From Ahaetulla prasina (lineage: Eukaryota > Chordata > Lepidosauria > Squamata > Colubridae), in the NCBI RefSeq assembly GCF_028640845.1, contig NC_080540.1, positions 162,695,438 through 162,759,437 on the forward strand: DNA of 64,000 bases. The letters run 5' to 3'. The notes under the pieces were generated by a model. It made no database searches and had not been told where the DNA came from. It was given only the letters and a program-made list of their open reading frames with translations. The translations under genes were made by a program, and so were the position numbers. Position 1 is the stretch's first letter; each line of letters opens with the position of its first letter. Shown piece after piece: positions 55,360 to 64,000 of the stretch.

Positions 55360-56045
55360 ACAGCAGCTCTCCATCAAGTTTCGCCTCCTCCAAGAGAATT
55401 CGCACAGCCTACACCCAAACGCAGCTGGTGGAACTGGAAAAGGAGTTTCATTTTAACAGGTACCTCTGCCGGCCCCGCCGATTGGAAATGGCCCAGCTTC
55501 TGAGGCTCTCCGAGAGGCAAATCAAGATCTGGTTTCAGAACAGACGAATGAAGTACAAGAAAGACAGCAGGGTCAAGGGCACCGTATTGGCATCGCCCAA
55601 TAATCGCTTCGAAACGGCTGACTGCTATGGGCACATGGAGGCTGATTACGAGATAGCCCCATCGAATTCCTGCAGCAAATCCTTGGAAGAGATTGACAAT
55701 TCAGCAGGGTACACAGGTCCTCTCTGTAACAGCCCTGTGACTTCAATCTCTTTGGACTATGGCCCTTTCTTTGGACCGGGAGAAAGCCATCCTTACGGAC
55801 TTCCAGTTCTACAAGGGAGCCCAAGAGCAACGGGAGAAAATTACCTGGGAAATGTGCCCGGGGCTGACTCTTTCTTCAGCTACCCTGATTACTCCTCTGG
55901 AAACCTGGAGTACAGCTGTGCTGCTGAAATCCCAAGCCATCCCCAGCTTGGGCCATCCAACTCGTATCCCATTTACACAGATTTAACCGCACATCCTGTG
56001 CCTCAGGGAGATTCTCAGGGACCTGTAAATCTTATGCATCTGTGA
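55360..56045 (+). CDS. HOXC3: Hox paralog-group-3 gene, coding exon 2 with homeodomain (Hoxc3)
   Basis: This exon encodes the last 228 residues, including the codon split by the intron. The homeodomain spans nt 55389-55568 and keeps R5, W48, F49, Q50, N51 and R53, with the helix-3 motif [13 protein letters not shown]. Relative to A3/B3/D3 it has Q10, T11, L32, Q36, R39 and S60. LEMA in place of VEMA is what I recall from fish Hoxc3. The tail keeps group-3 landmarks: LQGSP, a SGNLEY block and the ending [12 protein letters not shown]...LMHL, against the usual YTDL...QGR...LTHL. The acceptor TTTATTTAG|AC at 55359/55360 completes a GAC codon with the G left by exon 1, while the nearby AG at 55362-55363 would break the frame. 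There are no stops or frameshifts, and TGA lies at 56043-56045. The full protein is about 355 residues, shorter than HOXA3 or HOXB3 (about 430-440). A strongly diverged B3, A3 or D3 is the only real alternative. Confidence 0.93.
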
Positions 56046-56277
56046 GAGCTGCCTGGACGGAAGCAGAGGGGAAATTGCTACAGTCCTATTATCTCATTAA
56101 AACAAATACCTCTAAGTGCAACCAACAGTATTCCTTCCTCCCTCCCTGCCCACCCATTACCTCCTATTTATTTAACTGTATTGAAGTAAAATTTATTGGC
56201 TGGGGAAAGGTAGACGCCACTGTTGGATGTTTTACTCAAGGGAAGACCAGTTTGATTTTTAATACTACTACTACTAC

Positions 56278-56278
56278 C

Positions 56279-56364
<86 letters not shown>
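56278..56364. repeat. (AAT)n microsatellite
   Basis: About 29 uninterrupted trinucleotides, 230 bp after the Hoxc3 stop. A smaller (AAT)n lies at 56475-56503. Confidence 0.97.
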
Positions 56365-56365
<1 letters not shown>

Positions 56366-56720
56366 CACCATCGAATAACAGCATCTGCCTATCTTGGGGA
56401 TAGGACTCAATAGGTGGATAAAAATGCCAAATCCAGTTTGAACATCTGGCTGGCTGTGCAACGGATCATCATCATAATAATAGTAATAATAATAATAATA
56501 ATCTGGTCTGTCTCTTATAGGAAACACCTGTTGTAATATACTTTTATGAAAGATGTGAGACTGGATCTCAGCCATTCAGTAGCAGAAGCAGCCATTTGCC
56601 CCCAGGTGTGGGAAGGAAGTCTCATCTGAGTTACTTTCGTTTTCCAGGCATTGCTTTCCCTAAGATTAAAGAAAGTAATTAAAACTGGATACTCCCAAGC
56701 CTCCTTCTTTTTGCCTAGCC

Positions 56721-56804
56721 CAGGGGTCTTCAAGCTTTGCTGGCTGAGGAACTCTGGGAGTTGAAGTCCACAAGTCTTAAAAGAGCCAAGTTTGCAGACC
56801 CCTG
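56721..56804. mobile_element. Palindromic hAT-like MITE, short copy
   Basis: 84-bp copy of the CAGGGGTCT...AGACCCCTG family. Flanks GCCTAGCC and GCCTAAGC. Confidence 0.85.
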
Positions 56805-57137
56805 GCCTAAGCCTATTTGAGAAGCTCAGGGCCTTCCTTTTTATTCCATTTGTGGAGCCTTCCTTTGTCACTACAGTCATCTTGCCCTAATGGGCAAACA
56901 CAGACAACGTTTTATTAACTAATTACTCGCCACAACATGCATGTAACCGAGGGCAGAGTAAGTAACTGGGGGCCCTTTAGCAAAAACTGCCCCCCCCCAC
57001 CAGAATTGAAGCAAGTAGAAGCAGGCAGGAGAATGAACTCTTTTCTCCCTTTCTTAAAAGCCTGACAAGAGATAATGGAAGTTCTCTTCTCTTGGCAAGT
57101 GGTTTAGGGGCTGAGAAGTTTCGAAATGTTTACCTGG

Positions 57138-57262
57138 ATGAATTTAACAGTAACAGAGTTGGAAGGGACCTTGGAGGTCATGTAGTTCAACCCCTTGCTC
57201 ACGCAGGAGACCTGTACTAGGGATTCGAACCTCTGAGCTGCCGACCTTTCTGATCGACCTGG
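57138..57262 (-). mobile_element. CR1-like 3' end fragment
   Basis: 'cagagttggaagggaccttg' and 'gaggtcatgtagttcaaccc' are the reversed CR1 3' terminus. The remainder resembles a tRNA-like piece. Confidence 0.65.
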
Positions 57263-57579
57263 AAACCTCAGTGGAAATGTAGACTTACATATCTTCTTTT
57301 TCTCCCCCCCCCAACTTTTCAAACTTTTAACCTTTTCTTCTGGTCTCTTTCACTGAAGAACAGTCTCAGGCTGCAGAAGATGCTAGGAAATGTCCTTTAT
57401 ATTCATGAGGAACCAGTGGAGTTCAGTTGAAATGAAATTTCACCAGAAGATTCCCTTGAATTTGGTCATTGCAAAGGAAAATCTGCAGGGGTGGATAGCA
57501 GGCTATGCGATGTCCAAATTCTTTTTTTTTTACTGAGAATACCCGCAGATAGAATGAAAAACCCCAAGACGGTTTAGAA

Positions 57580-57712
57580 CAGGGCTCTCCAACCTTGGTA
57601 ACTTTAAGCCTGGCGGACCTTAACTCCCAGAATTCCCAGCCAGCAAAGCTGGCTGGGAATTCTGGGAGTTGAAGTCCGCCAGGCTTAAAGTTGCTAAGGT
57701 TGGAGACCCCTG
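57580..57712. mobile_element. Palindromic hAT-like MITE
   Basis: 133-bp near-perfect palindrome with the 8-bp duplication GTTTAGAA at 57572-57579 and 57713-57720. Confidence 0.93.
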
Positions 57713-58309
57713 GTTTAGAATAGCCTCTTAAACTCTACTCTCCTGTTTTGTTATGATCTGCCTCCTATAAACATCTTCAGACAAGACGAATACTTCTGCA
57801 GCAGAGATAGCTGGTTGTATATTTTCCTACCTTCCCCCCCCCTTCCCCCCCCCCAAGCCCAGCTGACCTTAAGTGCCTAGGATGTAAGCAGCCAACTCTG
57901 TTCCAAACCAATTTAACCTTAAAGCCCCCCCCCTTTTTTTTTTGGAGAAAGAGTATTCCATTTCTGTGGAGAACAAGGCCTTCCTAAAGCACCTTGTAAA
58001 ATCTAAAAGTATAAATCTGTATTTTAAATACCTAAAAAGAAACCCACGCAGAAACATATCTCTGCTGAAACAGTGATACCGTAGAACTCTACCTGCTGTC
58101 CTGGGATTCTTGGCTGAGCGAATGGCTGCAAGCCGGGATCATTGTCTCACTATCCGAAGCAGAATTGAAAGAAAGGCATGAGAAGGAGGAGAACTGACCG
58201 GCTGCTGCGAGCCACACTTTCGCTGCACGTTACACACCACTGTTGGTTTATTTTTTAATCGTCGCTTGGCTCTCTGGCATCTATTTTAATGTAGTGTTTT
58301 GATACTGGA

Positions 58310-58315
58310 AATAAA
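58310..58315 (+). terminator. Candidate distal polyadenylation signal AATAAA
   Basis: AATAAA in 'ctggaaataaagagac', about 2.3 kb after the Hoxc3 stop. Motif only. Confidence 0.35.
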
Positions 58316-58949
58316 GAGACTTTTAAAAACCCGCACCAGGAGATTTTTCTTGGCGAAGGCAGCGTACTTCTCCTCCATGAACACTGCTCTGTTGTTCTTA
58401 GAATCACTTTGCCATCTTGTAGTATACGAAGGGCTGGGCCTCACCCTTCCCTCACCCCCATTAATCATTGAGACAGCACATACTTCAGAAGGCCTCTTGC
58501 TCTTTCATCTCCCAGTTAGTATGCAGCTCTGAAGCTTAGTTGGCTTGTACGGTTCCCCCCCCCACACACACACACACTCCCTACACAACTGGCCCCTGCC
58601 TTCCATTAAAGGGCTTCCATTTCCGGAGACAACAGGCTAAGCTAGACTTTCCAGTCTCCCTTGACGTGGTTTCTGCCCAGCGAGGAGTGTTAGGTGTGAG
58701 GCTTCAACACAAGGACGGAAAGCCTATATGTGGCCAAAAGATCCAGCTTCTATCTACAGCGTGTGGGGAAAATGGAGGGCAGCAACATAAAGTCCTTGTG
58801 CATCAAAAAATATCTTCCCCACCCCCATCTGTTCTAACTCCATTGGATGTAAAAGTAACGGATTCACAATTTTGTTTCCTCAAGGAAGAAGTGAAAAAGT
58901 GGCATTATTGTTAGGGGTTCAGTTGTGGACGTTGCACTCCTCTTAGTTA

Positions 58950-59595
58950 CAGGTAGCCCTCGACCAGAGGTGGGTTTCAGCAGGTTCTGACCAGTTCTGG
59001 AGAACCGGTAGTAAAAATTCTGACTGGCCAAACTCACATCTAGTCTCTGCTTCCCGAGTCCCAGCTGCTCGGGAGGGAATGGGGATTTTGCAATAACCTT
59101 CCCCTGGATTGGGATGGGAATGGAGATTTTACAGTATCCTTCCCCTGCCACACCTACCAAGCCATGCCATGCCCACCAAGCCACGGCCACAGAACCGGTA
59201 GTAAAATTTTTTGAAACCCACCACTGCCCTCAATTTACAATTGATCCCAACATTTCTGTTGCCGAGTGAGACGGTTGTTAAGTGAGTTCTACGACCTTTC
59301 TCGCCACAGTTCTTAAGTGAATCACTACTGTTGTTAAATTAGTAACACGGTTGCTAAGTGAATCCGTCTTCCCCATTGGCTTTGCTTGTCAGAAGATCTC
59401 CAAAGGGGATCATATAACCCCGGGACACTACAATCGTCATAAATATGAGTCAGTTGCCAAGCATCTGAATTTTGATCACATGACCATGGAGATGCTGCAA
59501 GGGCCGTAAGTTTGACAAATGGTGGTAAGTCACTTTTTTCAGTGGCATTGTAACTTCAAATGGTCACTCAAAAAACTGTTGTAAGTTGAGGACTA
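58950..59595 (+). mobile_element. Family-A element split by family B
   Basis: Left end CAGGTAGCCCTCGAC after TA. The interior resumes after the insertion ('gatcccaacatttctgttgc', 'ccacagttcttaagtgaatc'). The right end decays at 'gttgaggacta'. Confidence 0.85.
58965..59226. mobile_element. Family-B hAT-like element nested in family A
   Basis: Ends CAGAGGTGGGTTTCAGC and (reversed) CAGTGGTGGGTTTCA. Flanking 8-mers CCCTCGAC and CCCTCAAT. Confidence 0.88.
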
Positions 59596-59626
59596 TAAGA
59601 AGGCCAGGATCCACATGGATATCTGA

Positions 59627-59755
59627 ATAATAGAATAAAAGAGTTGGAAGGGACCTTGGAGGTTTTTTAGTCCAACCCCCCTGCTCAAGCAGAAGACCCT
59701 ATACCGTTTCAGACAAATGGCTGTCCAATCTTTTCTTATCTCTGGTCTTTCACTT
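59627..59755 (-). mobile_element. CR1 LINE 3' end fragment
   Basis: 'agagttggaagggaccttgg', 'tccaacccccctgctcaagc' and 'tttcagacaaatggctgtcc' are the reversed CR1 3' terminus. Confidence 0.85.
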
Positions 59756-59759
59756 CCAA

Positions 59760-61402
59760 TCATTTCTCTGGATGTCTGTAACCTCTTCGGCTTCCCACAT
59801 TTCCATAAAATTATAAGAGAATAGTCCCATGGGACTTTCTTCAAATTGGATAGCCAGGGAAGATACACAATTATGGAGAGATGCCTAGTTGAAAAAAAGA
59901 AAGTACAGCACTCCCTGCCTTCACAATAATACAAAAGTGGCTACCCTTAATTCTACAACACCCTATAAATTAATTAGACAGAAACAAGCTTTTTTTTTTT
60001 CTGCAGAAGAAAGACTACCACGAAATTCTAACGAGTATTAAAAGTAAAAAAACAATTTTCTTTGGAAAATCCAGCCTTAAGCTTCACTCTTTCAAAACGA
60101 TTATTATTTATTTGCTAACTATTGATTTCCTTTAGTCCAATAACATAAACATTGAAAAATGTGAAATGGGATCATAAAGATAGTTGAGGTTAAAGGTTTG
60201 GCACCTGCTGTTATCAAGCATCATTGTTGTCAATGTTGAAAATTTCATTTTATATCTTGGGAGTTTAAAAAAAAAGAAGAATCAGAATTTAAACTGAACA
60301 GTTGAATTTTAGTTTTCCATTATGAACATCAGCCAAAGTTTAATATTTCTGAGTCTTATTGATTCCAATAGGAAAAATATTCCCAATGAAAACAAAAGAA
60401 CGTCTCATCAATTTTACTGGATCAGTTCCCTCATATAGTTTTTACTCCTATTAATGAAATTTGAAAGGGAATTTAAGAGTTAAAAATAGCTCATTAAAGC
60501 ACAATTTTTCTACTTTTAAACATGTTCAAATGTTTGGTCTCCAACTTTGTCAGTCTAAAAGTACATGCAGACTAAGAATCTTCTCTCCAGACAGCAGAGT
60601 AATTGCATCTGTATCCCACTCATGGCAGATCCACTTAAGAGGTGGATAATGACAAAAGTGATGAATCAGGAATCCAACTGCCTTAGGAACCTGTTGTAAA
60701 AAACAAAACAAAACTGGTTATATTAAACCTCCAGAAAATGAAGAAGAAAAACATTAACTTTTATTAGATTTAAAGCAGAAGCTGTATGTTCAGTAGGGTA
60801 CAGTAGTTATATTGGGCACTATACAAGATAATTAGTGATGTGGCCCCTGAGAATCCTTCTAATTCTGCTTTTATGTAGCCAGACAGCAGCATTGGAAAAA
60901 AATGTCTATCTGAATTTGGAGTCAGCTCTTACTGATTGAAGCAGGGCAACAGAAACACATTGTTTTATGAGACGTTCTCTGGGTGAACTTAATTTGCTTA
61001 TTCTTAATTTTACTCATGTGATGGAGAAAATAAGCTTAACAAGCAAAACAGAGACAGAGACTATACCCTCTCCCTCTTTTGGATATGATTAGGATATTTT
61101 CTAACTTCTTTGACTAACCCCATCAAACCTAGGTTGACTTTCCATGCCCTGGACAAAGTGTCTTGCAACCACTTCTAAACCACTTCTAAACTCTAAAAGT
61201 AGAGGCTCTTGCTCACAGCACAGCCCAAGGGAGTTTGAACCTGGAGAAACCCAGCCTTCTATCTCCTGATCAGCTGATGGCCTCAATCTTCCATCGCCTT
61301 AAGAATGGGCTTTCCCAGCTCTGCTGTTCTCCTGAAAGGCCCATTTTGCCTAAAAGTAGAACTCACCCCAGGTACATCAGTGCACAGACAAGAAAATGCT
61401 TT
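59760..61402. other. Downstream intergenic, nothing recognised
   Basis: About 1.6 kb without recognised repeat or gene. No Hoxc1-like sequence is seen. Confidence 0.5.
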
Positions 61403-61410
61403 GCTTCACC

Positions 61411-61830
61411 CAGGGGTGGGCTGCTGGAGGTTCGCAGGGGTTCGGGAGAACCTCTAGCTAAGATTCTGTGCAGTTTGGAGAACTCCCAAATCCCACTCCT
61501 GGCTGGCCCCACCCCTCTCTCCCCTCCCCTCCCAGGAGTCCCCACGTGGCCTGTTTTGGATGCAGTTAAGTGCAGGGCGGAAGCTCAGGGAGGGTGAAAA
61601 ACAGGCCTACCGGAAGTTTGGGAAGGCTTGAAACGGGCCTATTTCCGGCTTCCAGAGGGCCTCTGGAGCCTGGGGAGGCCGTTTTCGTCCTCCCGGAGGC
61701 TCAAGGAAAGCACCGGAGCCAGGGTAGGGCAAAAATGCCTCCCCCGCCATGTGCAGGAAGCTGACTAAGCCACCCCCACCCAGCAATCAGGCAGAGAACC
61801 CCTTGCTAAAATTTTTGAAGCCCAACCATG
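61411..61830. mobile_element. hAT-like non-autonomous element
   Basis: Ends CAGGGGTGGGCTGCTGG and (reversed) CATGGTTGGGCTTCAAA. Perfect 8-bp duplication GCTTCACC at 61403-61410 and 61831-61838. Confidence 0.9.
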
Positions 61831-61839
61831 GCTTCACCA

Positions 61840-63215
61840 AAGGTTGCCAACAAACCAAATCCTTAGGATTTCCTACTTGGTACCCAGATCTTCTATAAGA
61901 ATCTTTGCTTTCCCATTGTTTGGGATTCCTCTTTCTTTCAAAGCAGGCCTCCAATAATGATTGAATAATTGGTTGGTTGTTTCTCTTCAGTGTTGTGCTC
62001 TGTCTTTCTGAATTCCCCACGGCAACGCAATTTTTGCAGTGCACGATAAGTCACTTGTGAAATTGTGGCCCATGGTTTTAATGCGATGATTCGAAAGAGA
62101 GAGCTGCTAGGGCTTCTCAGTACTAGTTAGGGATGAGAACCAAACGTGAGTAGAGATAGTAGGAATTCACTTATTCTATTCATTTATTGTTTCTCTGGTC
62201 CACTGCACCCTAGGTTCTGTTCCTCCTGAATTATGGATTAATTAAGAAACATTCTCAAGCTGAATTTTAGAATGAGGGCATAAGCAGTTTACCGTAGCTT
62301 TCCAGTTCTCCTATTTATTTGTATTTGCTCACCCTCGTTCTACACTACTGTTTTGAACGTGTACATTGATTTAAAGAAAAACTAAATAACTTTAAATGTT
62401 TGTCTTCCATTTTTCTACTAGAAAATATTTAAAGTATATCCATGGGCCAGCTCAAATTCTACTGATTTATCAGAGGCCAATGAAAAGCCCACAGGGTAAA
62501 GGAATTTGGTAAAGGCAGGTTTATAGCCTCCAGAACTGGTGACAGGATAAAGCTCTTACTATTAACCATTAAAAAGGTTCGCCACACTTGGACCATATTT
62601 GGAATTTGGGAGCCTGTCGGAGCTGACCAAATGGCTCCATGGTGAGGGAAATCATGACAATAGAACCACTAATAAAAAAACCTATAAACGTCTCCCCTCC
62701 ATCTAGTCCACCTCAAATCTCTCTACTCTAGCTTATCTTTCGCTCTTTTTTCTGGACAGGTGGACCACCATTTCGACAAAACCCCAACCATCAGCTATTC
62801 ATTGTTTAAGTCCCCCCCACAAAATAGTCCACGGAGCTGAGAGGCATCCTTATAAAAATAAGATGATGCATTGCAGCTCGAAGATGTAGGTTCCAATTTA
62901 TTTACTACTCGGAGTTAACAGAAAGCAAAACAAGTAAATAATAGCAGCAGGCGACACCATGCAATGCAAGGGAAGAAGTTAAAGGTACTTTGGCGCCTAC
63001 TGATGATCCAGCAGAAGTCTTGATTCATAGGGACCTCTTATGGGAATGTGGTGCACATTTGTCAAGAGCTGTTTGAGCACATGTTGCATAGCTCCCGGTT
63101 TTTCACAGTCACTGAAGAGGACTCTCTGAGAAGAACGCCCACCTTGGCATTTGGAAGTCTGTACCCTGTTGAGTCCAGTCGGCAGTCTCAGACTAGACCA
63201 ATGAGAGTGAACCTG
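61840..63215. other. Intergenic, nothing recognised
   Basis: No coding or repeat family seen. Confidence 0.5.
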
Positions 63216-63221
63216 TGACCA

Positions 63222-64000
63222 TTTATTTATTTATTTATTTATTGTTCAAATTTATATACCGCCCTATCTCCCACAGGACTCAGGGCGGTTTACAGGCATC
63301 TAAAAAAACAGATAAATACAATCTAAAAAACAATTAAAAAACTTATTATAAAGCCTAACAATTAAAATAATTAAAAATATAAAAAATAAAACCCCACTTA
63401 AAACCCATTAATTAAAACCTAACTCAGTCCTGCGCAATGAAATAAGTATGTTTTGAGCTCACGGCGGAAGGTCCGAAGGTCCGGAAGTTGACGAAGTCCC
63501 GGGGGCAGTTCGTTCCAGAGGGTGGGAGCCCCACAGAGAAGGCCCTCCCTGGGCGCCACCAGACGACATTGCCTCGCTGACGGCACCCTGAGGAGTCCCT
63601 CCTGTGAGAGCGCACGGGTCGATGAGAGGTATTCGGTAGCAGTAGGCGGTCCCAGATAACCCGCCCTATGCCATGGAGCGCTTTAAAGGTGGTCACCAAC
63701 ACCTTGAAGCGCACCCGAAGGCCACAGGTAGCCAGTGCAGCCTGCGCAGGATGGTGTTATGTGGGAGCCACGAGGGCTCCTCTATCATCCGCGCAGCTGC
63801 ATTCTGACTAACTGCAGCCTCCGGATGCCCTTCAAGGGGAGCCCCATGTAGAGAGCATTGCAGTAATCCAGGCGAGACGTCACGAGTGCGTGAGTGACCG
63901 TGCACAGGGCATCCCGGTCCAGAAAGGGGCGAACTGACGACCAGGCGAACCTGGTAAACGCCTCCTGGAGACGGCCACAAATGGTCTTCTAAAGACAGCC
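63222..64000 (-). mobile_element. L2-like LINE, 3' part, running off the window
   Basis: From right to left: ORF2 remnants (QNAAARMI, LHWLPV, FKVLVTTFKALHG, SFSVG/WN-like block), AT-rich 3' UTR, the 'cgccctatctcccacaggac' hairpin tail, then (AAAT)n at 63222-63245. The frame is broken between the two ORF2 pieces. Confidence 0.87.

Larger units (their letters stand above)
56046..58340 (+). other. Probable Hoxc3 3' UTR and proximal downstream region
   Basis: ATTAAA occurs at 56096-56101, about 50 bp after the stop, and AATAAA occurs at 58310-58315. Either could be the polyadenylation signal, and the sequence alone does not decide. The region contains a long (AAT)n tract, two hAT-like palindromic elements and a CR1-like fragment. 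If the distal site is used, the 3' UTR is about 2.3 kb and includes these repeats. Confidence 0.4.

Noticed and set aside
49148..56045. Identity as Hoxa3, Hoxb3 or Hoxd3
   Set aside because: Those homeodomains are almost invariant (TSAQL, RRVEMANLLNL); this one differs at several such sites. Not excluded without a tree.

Overview
The window is vertebrate nuclear DNA, almost certainly from a squamate reptile and most likely a snake. The signs are Sauria-type tRNA SINEs, a BovB LINE end, a CR1 end, LINE tails that run into (AATAG)n/(ATTCT)n microsatellites, L2-like LINE ends with a matching tRNA-derived SINE, and many short hAT-like and TA-flanked palindromic elements. The species call rests on remembered repeat families, not on a search.

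I can support one protein-coding gene: a Hox paralog-group-3 gene on the + strand in two coding exons. Exon 1 (49148-49529) carries the KQVFPWMKD hexapeptide. Exon 2 (55360-56045) carries an intact Antp-type homeodomain and the group-3 C-terminus. The exons join in phase 1 to give about 355 residues. The homeodomain departs from the very conserved A3/B3/D3 form (for example [11 protein letters not shown] in place of RRVEMANLLNL), which points to Hoxc3, the group-3 gene lost in mammals and birds.

Layout: 1-38.5 kb is intergenic and rich in transposons, with many nested insertions, two interstitial telomeric tracts, long microsatellites and a pair of CTCF-like motifs. From 38.7 to 44.4 kb lies a CpG-rich, mostly non-repetitive block that looks regulatory. 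It holds a nearly perfect 378-bp tandem duplication, and each copy carries a canonical DR5 retinoic-acid response element, a PBX/HOX site, a CACTTG/CAAGTG palindrome and a strong splice-donor-like sequence. From 44.4 to 49 kb is upstream sequence. The 5.8-kb intron (49530-55359) is roughly two-thirds transposon by my addition. From 56 to 64 kb is the 3' UTR or downstream region with more repeats, ending in an L2-like LINE that leaves the window.

The most striking observation is at the Hoxc3 splice donor. A 412-bp TA-flanked palindromic transposon has inserted into the TA at intron positions +2/+3. Duplication of that TA rebuilt the GT, so the gene still reads as spliceable. Together with the duplicated RARE module, this suggests a Hox locus recently reshaped by repeats. 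No Hoxc4 homeobox is seen in the 49 kb upstream and no Hoxc1 in the 8 kb downstream.
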